Shown in pieces: positions 52,357-61,520 of a stretch of 64,000 nt of DNA. Numbering within the stretch: position 1 is the first letter of the stretch; the number at the start of each line of letters is the position of its first letter. Origin of the DNA: Pseudomonas viridiflava (GTDB taxonomy: Bacteria; Pseudomonadota; Gammaproteobacteria; Pseudomonadales; Pseudomonadaceae); contig NZ_UPSE01000594.1 in the NCBI RefSeq assembly GCF_900573885.1, forward strand, positions 1-64,000, in the 5' to 3' direction. Under the pieces are notes generated by a model. The model saw only the letters and a program-made list of their open reading frames with translations. It was not told where the DNA came from and did not search any database. Made by a program: the position numbers and the translations under genes.

Positions 52357-53691
52357 TTATCCTCGGATGGCCCAGAAGGCCAGGTTCAGCCCCGGGAATT
52401 GCCCGGCGATATGGAAGGCAAAACCACCGGAATTCGGCAGTTGCTTCCAGTGCGCGCTGCCGCGATCCAGCTCGAAATAGGTCGAGCCGGCGTGGTACGG
52501 CAATTGGCGTGGCGCCACCGGCATCGGCAGCAAACCGATCCCTGGCAATTGCAGGTTCACCAGGTCGCGAATGTGTTCCACCGAGCCCACTTTGGCTTGC
52601 TGCGGGAAGTTGCCGCGCAGGGTTTCGCCCGGCACATCGGCGCGCACCACCAGAATAAAGGCGGCGTTGTCGATCAGGGTTTTGTCCGCCAGCATCGCCA
52701 CGTGCACGCCGTACGATTTCTCCACAATCGGAATGGCCACGGCCTTGCTGTCGATCACCGTTGCCAGGGCCATGCGCAGGGCCAGGAACACCGGAGCAAA
52801 GCTGCCGGCCAGGTCGTCATGGGCGTATTGCGGGTATTCCGCCGGGCGCCGCTCGCTGGTGGTGAAGGTCGAGAGTTCACCGGCCAGGGCCACCAGCTCG
52901 GTGTACAGGCGCTCCGGGTGCAGCGGGCTCAAGCGGGCCAGGTGGCTGGTCAGGGCTTCGGCGCGGTTGATCAATTGCAGCAGCAGGAAGTCGGCGATCT
53001 CGGATGCACCACCGGCGCTGGAGGCCACCACGCGACCGGCGAGGGCTTCGCCGCGTTGATGCAGCAGGCCCACCAGTTCCTTGCAGAAACCGGCCAGTGG
53101 CGCGGCGGCGGCCACATCGAGCAGCGGCGGCAGGTAATCGGGGTCGAGCACCAGGGCGCGGTCGGCGCGTTTTTCCCGCACGCGCACCACGCCGACGCTG
53201 GCGTATTCGCCGAGGCCGTCCTTGTCGGTCAGCAGGCGAAAGGCCTGGCCGCCAATCGACACCGGGGCGCGGCTTTCAAAGGCGGCGTTGTCGTCGCGCA
53301 CTTCACGCACCTGGCTCAGGTAACGGGCGCCGCCGAGGGCTTCGCCTTCGTCCACGGTGTCGCGGGTGCCGGCACGGCGCAGCGGCAGGGCCAGGTGCAC
53401 GATGGCGTCGCGGGCGTTGTCGTCAACGCTCAGGGGCACGGGCGCGCTGTCGTCGCCGGGAATATTAAAGGGCGTGCCGTCCGGCAAAATTCCTTTGGCG
53501 CTGAGGATGGCGAGCTTGCCCTGGGCCAGCAACGCCTCGTCGATCTGCAACTCGGAAAAGCCCCAACCACCGGCGAGCAATGGGCGGCAACGGCCATCAA
53601 CCAGTGCTTCGAGGTAGCGGTCGTGTTGCTGGAAATGCTGGGGGCGCAGGAACATTCCTTCCGACCAGACCACGCGGTTATTCCAAGACAT
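52357..53691 (-). CDS. tssK: T6SS baseplate protein TssK
   Basis: 444 residues. N-terminal VVWSEGMFLRPQHFQQHDRY is the TssK signature. TssK trimers link the baseplate wedges to TssL and TssM. ATG at 53691; longer in-frame starts run into the gap and lack conservation. 11 nt after tssJ. Confidence 0.95.
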   Translation of the reverse strand: MSWNNRVVWSEGMFLRPQHFQQHDRYLEALVDGRCRPLLAGGWGFSELQIDEALLAQGKLAILSAKGILPDGTPFNIPGDDSAPVPLSVDDNARDAIVHLALPLRRAGTRDTVDEGEALGGARYLSQVREVRDDNAAFESRAPVSIGGQAFRLLTDKDGLGEYASVGVVRVREKRADRALVLDPDYLPPLLDVAAAAPLAGFCKELVGLLHQRGEALAGRVVASSAGGASEIADFLLLQLINRAEALTSHLARLSPLHPERLYTELVALAGELSTFTTSERRPAEYPQYAHDDLAGSFAPVFLALRMALATVIDSKAVAIPIVEKSYGVHVAMLADKTLIDNAAFILVVRADVPGETLRGNFPQQAKVGSVEHIRDLVNLQLPGIGLLPMPVAPRQLPYHAGSTYFELDRGSAHWKQLPNSGGFAFHIAGQFPGLNLAFWAIRG

Positions 53692-53702
53692 GCTGGCTCC
53701 TG

Positions 53703-54182
53703 CTAGTTCGCTGAACGCGAGGTGATGGCCACGGCATGACTGCCGACCATCACGTCGTATGGGCTGGTTTTCTGCGCGGGTACGGCAACCACCTGGCGCC
53801 ACAGGGCGTGGTCGAGGTCGCGGTAACCGACAACGATGGCGAGGAATCTGGTTTGCTCGTCCAACGTGCGCTCGAGTTCTTTTTGCTCGCTGGGGCGCAG
53901 CAGCAATTCATCGTGGGCGACCAGATCGGAACCCAGGGCGCTTTCCGGTTTGTCGATCAGGCTGAAAAAGTCAGCGCGGGAAAAGTTGTTGGCGCTTTTC
54001 AGTTCGTACAAGCGCACGCGCACTGGGGCGGGGTCGCCAGCCGGGGAGGGGTTGAGTTCACTGGAACCGAGAAAGTGCAATTGCAGCACGGTAGGCGGTG
54101 GCGGCGGCGGTGGTTCGGATGCACAGGCGGCCAGCAACGAGGCCAGCACCACGCCGTGCAACAGGGAAAAAATTCTTGGCAT
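53703..54182 (-). CDS. tssJ: T6SS outer membrane lipoprotein TssJ
   Basis: 159 residues. Lipobox LAAC gives acylated Cys at about 20, followed by a Pro run (PPPPPPP) and a transthyretin-like beta domain (LQLHFLGSSELNPS...VRLYELKSANNFSRADFFSL). TssJ anchors TssM to the outer membrane. 77 nt after fha1. Confidence 0.93.
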   Translation of the reverse strand: MPRIFSLLHGVVLASLLAACASEPPPPPPPTVLQLHFLGSSELNPSPAGDPAPVRVRLYELKSANNFSRADFFSLIDKPESALGSDLVAHDELLLRPSEQKELERTLDEQTRFLAIVVGYRDLDHALWRQVVAVPAQKTSPYDVMVGSHAVAITSRSAN

Positions 54183-54259
54183 TCTTGAGTCCTTGAAATG
54201 AGTGCCTGACTAACGTCGCCCTGGCCAGAGCCGGGCGACGATTCCGTGTATGAAGAAAT

Positions 54260-55822
54260 TTAGCGACGTCGCAAACGGCTGCTGTGCTCCTCGTAAGCGC
54301 GGCTGAATTCACGGCCGAACAGGTCTTGAAAATCGTCCTCGGCTTCGCGCTGGATGCTCGCGTACAAGGCGCTGAACTGCTCCCACAATTGCGCATGGCG
54401 CGCACCGGGCAGCAGGGCGGAAAAGCCGCTGGGTTTTTCGAAGCGGGCTTCCAGCGCATTCGGCTCGAAACGTTGCAGCAGGTGATGAATCGCTGCCTGC
54501 ACCCCGGCCATCACGGCCATCTGGTGCGCCTTGATGTCGTCGAAGCCGTCTTCAATGGCCTGGTCCGGCGCCAGGAAAGCCTGGTTGCCAGAGCGCAATA
54601 ACAACAGCAGCGCTTCGTCCACATTCGGTGCGAATTTCAGCGGGTTGTTTTGAATCGGTTGAATGGTGGTCTGCTGCATGCGGAACTCACCTTTCAAACT
54701 GCTGCGCGCACGCAGCACCTCGATCATGCCTTCGACCATTTGCCGGTAGCTGCGGCCGATGGCTTCCATTTGCGCCTCGGCGTTTGCCGGGTCTACGCGC
54801 AGTTGCGACACGCCGGCGCCGCGCAAAAAGGCCTGGAGCAAATCGCCGCTCGGTGCCGCGTCCAGGGGGGGCAGGGGCGGTTGCAGGCGAATCGGTTTCG
54901 GCTCGCGAATTGGCTCGGGCGTAGGGTCGAGAATGAACTCAGGTGGCTCGGGCGGAGCAGGGGGCGCAACGCTGGGCGTGGTGGCAATGCCGGCCCACGG
55001 GTCATCCACCACCGCGCTTGGCGGCGGCGTGATGGGCTCGGGTTCGGCGGCTACAACAGGCACGGCAGCGGGCGGCGGTGGCGCCAAAGGCTGCTGGGCG
55101 AAGGGATCGGGAATCGCCGGCTTGGCGGCCGAGAGATCAGCAAACGGATCCCAGTCATCCGGAATCATCGAGGCGCCGCCACTGGCAACCGGTGTGGCGG
55201 CCGGCGCATTGAACGTCGGCATGGGCTGCGGCGTTGGCGGGCGAAAGTCATGGCGCTCGGCCGGCACATGATCCGGAATCGGAGCCGCGCCGCCCGATGG
55301 CGGATTGAGGAAATCAAACAGGTCAGGCTTGGTGTCCAGCGGCGAGTTGCCGTGGAAATGCGCGGCGGCGTGTTGCGTTACCGGCGTCGGCATGGCGGCC
55401 GGCGCCGCGCTGCCGGCCTGGCGGCTCATCAGGGCATCGAAACTGGTGTTGGGGTCGGTGGCGATGCCCGAGGCGGCGCTGCTGGAGGCGAAACCGCCCA
55501 TGGCCTCGAGCTGCACAAGAATGTCGTACTCACCCAAACGCACCAGCTCGCCGTCTTGCAAGCGCTCGCTGTTGCCGCGGCGCAGGCGCTGGCCGGACTG
55601 CACCAGAAGCACGCCGTTGGTGCTGTTGTCGGTGATGTAGTAAGCGCCGTCGCGGCTGGTGATGGTGCAGTGCAGGCTGGACACCAGGCGTTCGGGGTCG
55701 GGCAGCACCCAATCGTTTTCGGGGCCACGGCCGATGGTCAGGCTACCCTGGTCCAGCTGACGTTCCGACAATTGGCCGGGTGTCAGTTTGTGGTAGCTGG
55801 TGATGGTCAAACGCAGTGGCAT
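54260..55822 (-). CDS. fha1: T6SS FHA-domain protein (Fha1/TagH)
   Basis: 520 residues from ATG 55822. N-terminal FHA domain (about 25-95; LTIGRGPENDWVLPD, SSLHCTI, NSTNGVLL), a long Pro/Ala-rich linker (about 115-330) that would hold the phosphorylated Thr, and the C-terminal TagH domain (about 335-520). In P. aeruginosa PpkA phosphorylation of Fha1 permits assembly. AAGGAG is 6 nt before the ATG. First gene of the minus-strand operon. Confidence 0.93.
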   Translation of the reverse strand: MPLRLTITSYHKLTPGQLSERQLDQGSLTIGRGPENDWVLPDPERLVSSLHCTITSRDGAYYITDNSTNGVLLVQSGQRLRRGNSERLQDGELVRLGEYDILVQLEAMGGFASSSAASGIATDPNTSFDALMSRQAGSAAPAAMPTPVTQHAAAHFHGNSPLDTKPDLFDFLNPPSGGAAPIPDHVPAERHDFRPPTPQPMPTFNAPAATPVASGGASMIPDDWDPFADLSAAKPAIPDPFAQQPLAPPPPAAVPVVAAEPEPITPPPSAVVDDPWAGIATTPSVAPPAPPEPPEFILDPTPEPIREPKPIRLQPPLPPLDAAPSGDLLQAFLRGAGVSQLRVDPANAEAQMEAIGRSYRQMVEGMIEVLRARSSLKGEFRMQQTTIQPIQNNPLKFAPNVDEALLLLLRSGNQAFLAPDQAIEDGFDDIKAHQMAVMAGVQAAIHHLLQRFEPNALEARFEKPSGFSALLPGARHAQLWEQFSALYASIQREAEDDFQDLFGREFSRAYEEHSSRLRRR

Positions 55823-56184
55823 TGCGACTCCTTGCACACGCCTTACGGCGTTACCTCCGGGCTGATGTGGGTAAACGTTAGAAACCCCTTACCGCATCGC
55901 CTTATTTTTCCTGCGCGAATACTACAGCGGCCAACGCACAGAGTTCCGTCTTTCATCCGAAAATTCAGGATAAAAAAGACACGCTTCACAGATTGATCTT
56001 CTAGGCTAGCTGTTGCTCACTCGTCCTCCAAGCGCGGCTTGACAACGCTTTGACGTGCTCCAAGAATGCCCGTCGCCCCGCCACAGGTGTTTTTTTGAGC
56101 CATGGTTTGGCCACCACGCGAGCCGAAGGAATCGGTTCTCGTAGGCACCCCAATCGGATCAGGGCTGCGTTCCAGCAGCCTGAT
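55823..56184. promoter_or_regulatory. Divergent control region of the two T6SS operons
   Basis: 362 bp without a gene between fha1 and tssA. For the tssA side, TTGACA (56039-56044), a 17-nt spacer and AAGAAT (56062-56067) make a plausible sigma-70 promoter. On the fha1 side the leader (minus strand) has CCGGAGG, a small ACGCC-gtaa-GGCGT hairpin and CAAGGAGT just before the ATG. These GGA motifs could bind RsmA/CsrA, which controls H1-T6SS in P. aeruginosa; this is inference. Confidence 0.4.
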
Positions 56185-57219
56185 ATGGAGATCGCCCGAG
56201 TGTTGGATGTACCCGCTTTACTGGCTCCGATAAACGCCGATGCACCTTGCGGCGAGGACCTTGAATACGATGCAGCTTTTCTCGAGCTGGAGCGTAGTGC
56301 GCAAGGTCAGCCGGAACGCCAAATGGGTGACGCCGTTTTACCGGCAGAGCCGCCCGAATGGCCCAGCGTTAATCAGCAAATTCACGACCTCTTTTCCCGC
56401 ACCAAAGACCTGCGTGTCGCCAACATTTTGGTGCGCAGTTCCCTGGCCCTTTATGGCCTGCCGGGTTTCGCCCAGGCGCTGTTGCTGATCAGCGAATTGC
56501 TCAACCAGTACTGGGTCGATTTGCACCCCCGGCTGGACCCCGACGACAACGACCCCACCTCGCGCATCAACGCGCTGACCGGCCTGAATGCCGACGACAA
56601 CCTGCGTCTGCTGTGGGAAAGCGCCCTGGTGCGTTCGCGCACCTTTGGCACCGTGACGGTTCGCGCGGCGATCAACGCCCACGGCCTGCAACGCTTCGCC
56701 AGCGAAACCCTCGGTCAGGATCAATTCAACGCCGCGCTGCGTGACAGCGATGCCGACGCGCTGCAAACCACCCGCGATGCCGTGGCCCAGGCGCTCACCG
56801 CACTGACCGCCATCGAGCGTGAAGTGAGCGAGCAAGTCGGCTCTGATCAAGGCGTGGATCTGGCGCCGCTGAAACTGATGCTGCGCCAGGCCGGGCAAAC
56901 CCTCGGTGCCAATGCGCAGGCCGATACCAGCAGCAGCGAATCAGCGGGCGAGGGCGACAGCATGGCCAGCAGCGATGCCTCAGCCAGTGCCACACAAACG
57001 CCACGGGCCAGTGCTGAAATTGCCACCCGCGATGACGTGTTGCGCCAGCTCGATCGCCTGCTTGAGTACTACGCACGGCATGAGCCATCGAGCCCGGTGC
57101 CGGTGCTGCTCAGCCGCGCTAAAACGCTGGTCACCGCAGATTTCGCGGCCATCGTGCGCAACCTTATTCCCGATGGCATGTCGCAGTTCGAAGCCTTGCG
57201 CGGGCCTGATTCCGAATGA
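56185..57219 (+). CDS. tssA: T6SS protein TssA
   Basis: 344 residues from ATG 56185. ImpA N-terminal domain: INADAPCGEDLEYDAAFLELE, then WPSVNQQIHDLFSRTKDLRVAN and LLNQYWVDLHPRLDPDD. The C-terminus after an acidic Ser/Ala linker is a short domain of the TssA1 type (VLRQLDRLLEYYARHEPSSPVP). TssA1 of P. aeruginosa has the same length and acts at the baseplate and sheath end. A longer frame starts at 56050, but its extension is unconserved. Confidence 0.94.
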   Translation: MEIARVLDVPALLAPINADAPCGEDLEYDAAFLELERSAQGQPERQMGDAVLPAEPPEWPSVNQQIHDLFSRTKDLRVANILVRSSLALYGLPGFAQALLLISELLNQYWVDLHPRLDPDDNDPTSRINALTGLNADDNLRLLWESALVRSRTFGTVTVRAAINAHGLQRFASETLGQDQFNAALRDSDADALQTTRDAVAQALTALTAIEREVSEQVGSDQGVDLAPLKLMLRQAGQTLGANAQADTSSSESAGEGDSMASSDASASATQTPRASAEIATRDDVLRQLDRLLEYYARHEPSSPVPVLLSRAKTLVTADFAAIVRNLIPDGMSQFEALRGPDSE

Positions 57220-57318
57220 CGTTGGGGCGTGCCCCAACGGCGTAATCCAATAAGTCGGTCATCAGTGGTTTGTCGATGACGTCACTGTTCAGTCGCCTGA
57301 TGGCGAGGGAGGAGCAAC

Positions 57319-57828
57319 ATGGTCACCAGTAGCCAGAAATTCATCGCCCGAAATCGCGCGCCCCGTGTGCAGATCGAATACGACGTCGAGCTGTATGGCG
57401 CCGAGAAAAAGGTTCAGCTGCCGTTCGTAATGGGCGTGATGGCCGACCTCGCTGGCAAGCCTGCCGAGCCTTTGGCGGCGGTGGCCGATCGCAAGTTTCT
57501 GGAAATCGACGTCGATAACTTCGACTCGCGCCTCAAGGCGATGAAACCGCGCGTGGCCTTCAACGTGCCGAACGCCCTGACCGGCGAGGGCAACCTGAGC
57601 CTGGACGTTACCTTCGAGAGCATGGACGACTTCAGCCCGGCGGCCATTGCCCGCAAGGTTGATTCGCTCAGCAAGCTGCTTGATGCGCGCACCCAACTGG
57701 CCAACCTGCTGACCTACATGGACGGCAAAACCGGCGCCGAAGACATGATCATGAAAGCGATCAAAGACCCGGCCCTGCTGCAGGCCCTGGCCAGCGCACC
57801 GAAGCCAACCGACGAGCCACAAGCTTAA
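57319..57828 (+). CDS. tssB: T6SS contractile sheath small subunit TssB
   Basis: 169 residues. Signature RNRAPRVQIEYDVELYG near the start and LPFVMGVMADLAG. With TssC it forms the contractile sheath around Hcp. GAGGGAGGAG lies just before the ATG. 99 nt after tssA, 14 nt before tssC. Confidence 0.97.
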   Translation: MVTSSQKFIARNRAPRVQIEYDVELYGAEKKVQLPFVMGVMADLAGKPAEPLAAVADRKFLEIDVDNFDSRLKAMKPRVAFNVPNALTGEGNLSLDVTFESMDDFSPAAIARKVDSLSKLLDARTQLANLLTYMDGKTGAEDMIMKAIKDPALLQALASAPKPTDEPQA

Positions 57829-57842
57829 GAGGACGATTTAGC

Positions 57843-59339
57843 ATGGCCGAATTGAGCACCGACAATCAGGCGCTGCCCCAGGCAACGACCGAGCAGACCA
57901 GCGAGTTCGCAAGCTTGCTGCTGCAAGAATTCAAACCCAAAACCGAGCGTGCCCGCGAGGCAGTGGAAACCGCTGTGCGCACCCTGGCCGAACACGCCCT
58001 GGCACAGACCAATCTGATTTCCAACGACGCCATCAAGTCGATTGAATCGATCATTGCCGCCATCGACGGCAAGCTGACCGAGCAGATCAACCTGATCATG
58101 CACCACCCCGATTTCCAGCAACTGGAAAGCGCCTGGCGTGGCCTGCATTACCTCGTCAACAACACCGAGACCGACGAGCAGCTGAAGATTCGCGTGCTCA
58201 ACATCTCCAAGCCGGAACTGCACAAAACCCTGAAGAAATTCAAGGGCACCACGTGGGACCAGAGCCCGATCTTCAAGAAGATGTACGAAGAAGAATACGG
58301 CCAGTTCGGTGGCGAACCGTACGGCTGCCTGGTGGGCGACTATTACTTCGACCAGTCTCCGCCCGACGTGGAACTGCTCAGCGAAATGGCCAAGATTTCC
58401 GCCGCCATGCACGCACCGTTCATTGCCGCTGCTTCGCCAACCGTAATGGGCATGGGCTCGTGGCAGGAACTGTCGAACCCGCGCGACCTGACCAAGATTT
58501 TCACCACCCCGGAATACGCTGGCTGGCGCTCGCTGCGTGAGTCTGACGACTCGCGTTACATCGGCCTGACCATGCCGCGCTTCCTGGCGCGCGTACCGTA
58601 CGGCGCGAAAACCGACCCGGTGGAAGAGTTCGCCTTCGAAGAAGAAACCACCGGCGCCGACAGCAGCAAATACACCTGGGCCAACTCGGCTTATGCCATG
58701 GCCGTGAACATCAACCGTTCGTTCAAACTGTACGGCTGGTGCTCGCGCATTCGTGGTGTGGAATCGGGCGGTGAAGTGGAAGGCCTGCCGGCGCACACAT
58801 TCCCCACCGACGACGGCGGCGTGGACATGAAGTGCCCGACCGAAATCGCCATTTCCGACCGCCGCGAGGCCGAGTTGGCGAAGAACGGTTTCATGCCGCT
58901 GCTGCACAAAAAGAACACCGACTTCGCCGCCTTTATCGGCGCCCAGTCCCTGCAGAAACCGGCGGAATACGACGACCCGGACGCCACCGCCAACGCCAAC
59001 CTGGCCGCGCGCCTGCCGTACCTGTTCGCCACCTGCCGTTTTGCGCACTACCTGAAATGCATCGTGCGCGACAAGATCGGTTCCTTCAAAGAGAAGGACG
59101 ACATGCAGCGCTGGTTGCAAGACTGGATTCTCAACTACGTCGACGGCGACCCGGCGCACTCCACCGAAACCACCAAAGCCCAGCACCCGCTGTCGGCTGC
59201 CGAGGTGGTGGTGGAAGAAGTGGAAGGCAACCCGGGTTACTACAACTCGAAGTTCTTCCTGCGTCCGCATTACCAGTTGGAAGGGCTCACTGTTTCGTTG
59301 CGTTTGGTGTCGAAACTGCCGTCCGCCAAAGGCGCGTAA
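57843..59339 (+). CDS. tssC: T6SS contractile sheath large subunit TssC
   Basis: 498 residues. Signatures LESAWRGLHYLV (near 97), FGGEPYGCLVGDYYFD (near 155) and the C-terminal NPGYYNSKFFLRPHYQLEGLTVSLRLVSKLP. Sheath large subunit that carries the ClpV-exposed handle with TssB. Complete. Confidence 0.97.
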   Translation: MAELSTDNQALPQATTEQTSEFASLLLQEFKPKTERAREAVETAVRTLAEHALAQTNLISNDAIKSIESIIAAIDGKLTEQINLIMHHPDFQQLESAWRGLHYLVNNTETDEQLKIRVLNISKPELHKTLKKFKGTTWDQSPIFKKMYEEEYGQFGGEPYGCLVGDYYFDQSPPDVELLSEMAKISAAMHAPFIAAASPTVMGMGSWQELSNPRDLTKIFTTPEYAGWRSLRESDDSRYIGLTMPRFLARVPYGAKTDPVEEFAFEEETTGADSSKYTWANSAYAMAVNINRSFKLYGWCSRIRGVESGGEVEGLPAHTFPTDDGGVDMKCPTEIAISDRREAELAKNGFMPLLHKKNTDFAAFIGAQSLQKPAEYDDPDATANANLAARLPYLFATCRFAHYLKCIVRDKIGSFKEKDDMQRWLQDWILNYVDGDPAHSTETTKAQHPLSAAEVVVEEVEGNPGYYNSKFFLRPHYQLEGLTVSLRLVSKLPSAKGA

Positions 59340-59368
59340 AACGCCGGGAGCTTAGCCCGGGCGGCGTT
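59340..59368 (+). promoter_or_regulatory. Hairpin between tssC and hcp
   Basis: AACGCCG (59340-59346) and CGGCGTT (59362-59368) form an exact stem with a partly paired GC loop, starting at the tssC stop. There is no T run. Placed before hcp with a 191-nt leader, it may protect a processed hcp mRNA or attenuate read-through. Confidence 0.5.
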
Positions 59369-59530
59369 AAAAGCAGGTTCAAAAATGCTTATTGGCTACA
59401 GCCACCTGCATTTGCCTTGCCCGGCCGTCGCTCTCGACGTTTTCCAAAATTTTGCACAGTGCATTTAAACGGACTTGCCATGGTGGTGGGTTCACAAAGA
59501 TGAAGTGGCTACGGCCACGCAGGAGGAAAC

Positions 59531-60019
59531 ATGGCTGTTGATATGTTCATCAAGATCGGTGACATCAAGGGCGAGTCCAAGGACAAGGCCCACGCTGATG
59601 AAGTCGACGTATTGGCGTGGAGCTGGGGCATGTCGCAAAACGGCAACATGCACCTGGGCACTGGCGGCGGCGCTGGCAAGGTCAACGTGCAAGACCTGAC
59701 CCTGACCAAGTACCTCGACAAGGCCACACCGAACCTGATGATGGCGTGCTCCTCGGGCAAGCATTACCCCGAAGCCAAGCTGACCGTGCGTAAAGCCGGC
59801 GGCAGCGCGCAGGTTGAATACCTGGTGATCACCATGAAAGAAGTGCTGATCTCCTCGGTGACCACCGGCGGCAGCGGCGGCGAAGATCGCCTGACCGAAA
59901 CCATCGGCCTGAACTTCGCTCAGGTACAAGTGGACTACCAAGCCCAGAAAGAAGACGGCTCCAAAGAAGGCGGCCCGATCAAGTACGGCTGGAACATCCG
60001 TCAGAACGTCAAGATCTGA
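59531..60019 (+). CDS. hcp: T6SS tube protein Hcp
   Basis: 162 residues, same length as P. aeruginosa Hcp1. MAVDMFIKIGDIKGESKDK at the start and YGWNIRQNVKI at the end are Hcp1-like. Hexameric rings stack into the inner tube and chaperone small effectors. A strong ribosome site AGGAGG lies 5-6 nt upstream, expected for a highly expressed secreted protein. A MITE-like element follows. Confidence 0.97.
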   Translation: MAVDMFIKIGDIKGESKDKAHADEVDVLAWSWGMSQNGNMHLGTGGGAGKVNVQDLTLTKYLDKATPNLMMACSSGKHYPEAKLTVRKAGGSAQVEYLVITMKEVLISSVTTGGSGGEDRLTETIGLNFAQVQVDYQAQKEDGSKEGGPIKYGWNIRQNVKI

Positions 60020-60032
60020 TCGTTGCCGACGC

Positions 60033-60164
60033 GTAGGTTGGGTTGAGCCAAAGGCGAAGCCCAACAAGGAGCCCCAAAGGGCTCCGCGTATCGGTCCTTT
60101 CGAAACCGATACGCACCGTCCTGCTGACGGTTTGTTGGGCTTCGCTACGCTCAACCCAACCTAC
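60033..60164. repeat. MITE-like element inside the T6SS operon (copy 2)
   Basis: Begins gtaggttgggttgagc and ends gctcaacccaacctac, with internal hairpins (aggagccccaaagggctccg; atcggtcctttcgaaaccgat). Same family as 14239-14365. It occupies most of the gap between hcp and tagJ. Confidence 0.82.
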
Positions 60165-60222
60165 ATCCGCACATGAGCTGCGGTGCTTTTTTTCTGTCAT
60201 CCAATCCCAGGGAAGTGCTGTT

Positions 60223-61008
60223 ATGACTGCCGATGAACTGTTGCGTGCCGGTCGCCTCGATGATGCGCTCAAGGCCCTGCAAGACCAGGTTCGCGGCGCT
60301 CCGGCCAATGCCACGCTGCGGATTTTTCTTTTTCAACTGTTGGCCGTTATGGGCCAATGGAGCCGTGCGCAAAATCAGTTGAAGGTGGTCGGTGAACTCG
60401 ACGCCGCCGCGCTGCCGATGGTGCAAACCTATCGCACCGCGCTGGAGTGCGAGGCACTGCGGGCCGAGGTGTTTGCCGGGCGTGTAACGCCGGTCATTCT
60501 CGGCGAACCCGCCGCCTGGATTGCGCCATTGATTCAAGCCTTGAAGATGGACGCCGACGGCCACCCCGAAGCCGCTGAGCAAATGCGCGCTGAAGCCTTT
60601 GAAGCCGCGCCGGCCAATCCCGGTCAGGTCAATGGCACGCCGTTCGCCTGGTTTGCCGACGCCGATCCGCGCCTGGGTCCGGTGCTGGAACTGATCGTCA
60701 ATGGTCGCTATGCCTGGCTGCCGATGAGCAACATTGCCAGCCTCACGGTGGAAGCGCCGACCGATCTGCGCGACCTGGTGTGGCTGCCCGCCGAACTCAC
60801 GTTAATCAATGGCGGCACCACCGTCGCGCTGCTGCCCAGCCGCTATCCCGACACGGTCGCACTAGGCGATGACGCCGCGCGCCTGTCGCGCAAAACCGAT
60901 TTCCTCGACAACGGCGTGCCGCTGGGCCAGCGCCTGTTCGCCACCGATGAAGGCGATACCGCGCTGTTCGATTTGCGCACCGTGGAATTCGCTGTGGCAG
61001 ACGCCTGA
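60223..61008 (+). CDS. tagJ: T6SS accessory protein TagJ (ImpE)
   Basis: 261 residues. N-terminal TPR-like helices (ADELLRAGRLDDALKALQDQVR...LRIFLFQLLAVMGQWSRA) and the ImpE C-terminal domain (GRYAWLPMSNIASLTVEAPTDLRDLVWLPA). TagJ binds the TssB N-terminus and may help sheath recycling by ClpV. ATG at 60223; a longer frame would include the MITE. Overlaps tssE (TGATG). Confidence 0.93.
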   Translation: MTADELLRAGRLDDALKALQDQVRGAPANATLRIFLFQLLAVMGQWSRAQNQLKVVGELDAAALPMVQTYRTALECEALRAEVFAGRVTPVILGEPAAWIAPLIQALKMDADGHPEAAEQMRAEAFEAAPANPGQVNGTPFAWFADADPRLGPVLELIVNGRYAWLPMSNIASLTVEAPTDLRDLVWLPAELTLINGGTTVALLPSRYPDTVALGDDAARLSRKTDFLDNGVPLGQRLFATDEGDTALFDLRTVEFAVADA

Positions 61009-61520
61009 TGGCCAACATGCCCTTGCAGGAGCGCCTGCAACCGTCGCTGCTCGACCGCCTGGTGGACAACGACCGCAGCAACCCGAACGAGAGTCCGGAC
61101 AAACGCGTGTTGTCTATGAGTCAGCTGAAAGCCTCGGTGCTGCGCGACCTCACCTGGCTGTTCAACACCACCGCCTTGCTCGATGTGGAAACGGCCGCGG
61201 CCACGCCAGCCGGCACCTCGGTGCTCAATTACGGCTTGCCGGCGCTGGCCGGGCGCACGTTGTCGAATATCGACGTGCCGGCGATTGAAGCCTTGCTGAC
61301 GAAAACCATCGCCACCTTCGAGCCGCGCATTTTGCGTTCCACCTTGCGCGTCAAAGCGCGCTTGCTGGAGGAGGGCATGGACCACAACGCCCTGGCGTTC
61401 GAGATTGAAGGCGACCTGTGGGCACTGCCCGTGCCGCTGCGGTTGATGCTTACCACCAATCTGGATCTGGAAACCGGCCACGTGAAAATCGTGCCCAACG
61501 AGCAGCGGAGGCGCGCATGA
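61008..61520 (+). CDS. tssE: T6SS baseplate protein TssE
   Basis: 170 residues, gp25-like. LQPSLLDRLVDN near the start, SQLKASVLRDLTWLFNT, and VLNYGLPALAGRTLS followed by E-x-x-I strand patterns. Baseplate wedge subunit that starts sheath polymerisation. Overlaps tagJ by one base and tssF by four. Confidence 0.95.
   Translation: MANMPLQERLQPSLLDRLVDNDRSNPNESPDKRVLSMSQLKASVLRDLTWLFNTTALLDVETAAATPAGTSVLNYGLPALAGRTLSNIDVPAIEALLTKTIATFEPRILRSTLRVKARLLEEGMDHNALAFEIEGDLWALPVPLRLMLTTNLDLETGHVKIVPNEQRRRA

Noticed and set aside
60043..60222. Longer TagJ starting in the hcp-tagJ gap
   Set aside because: The extension is the translated MITE-like repeat.
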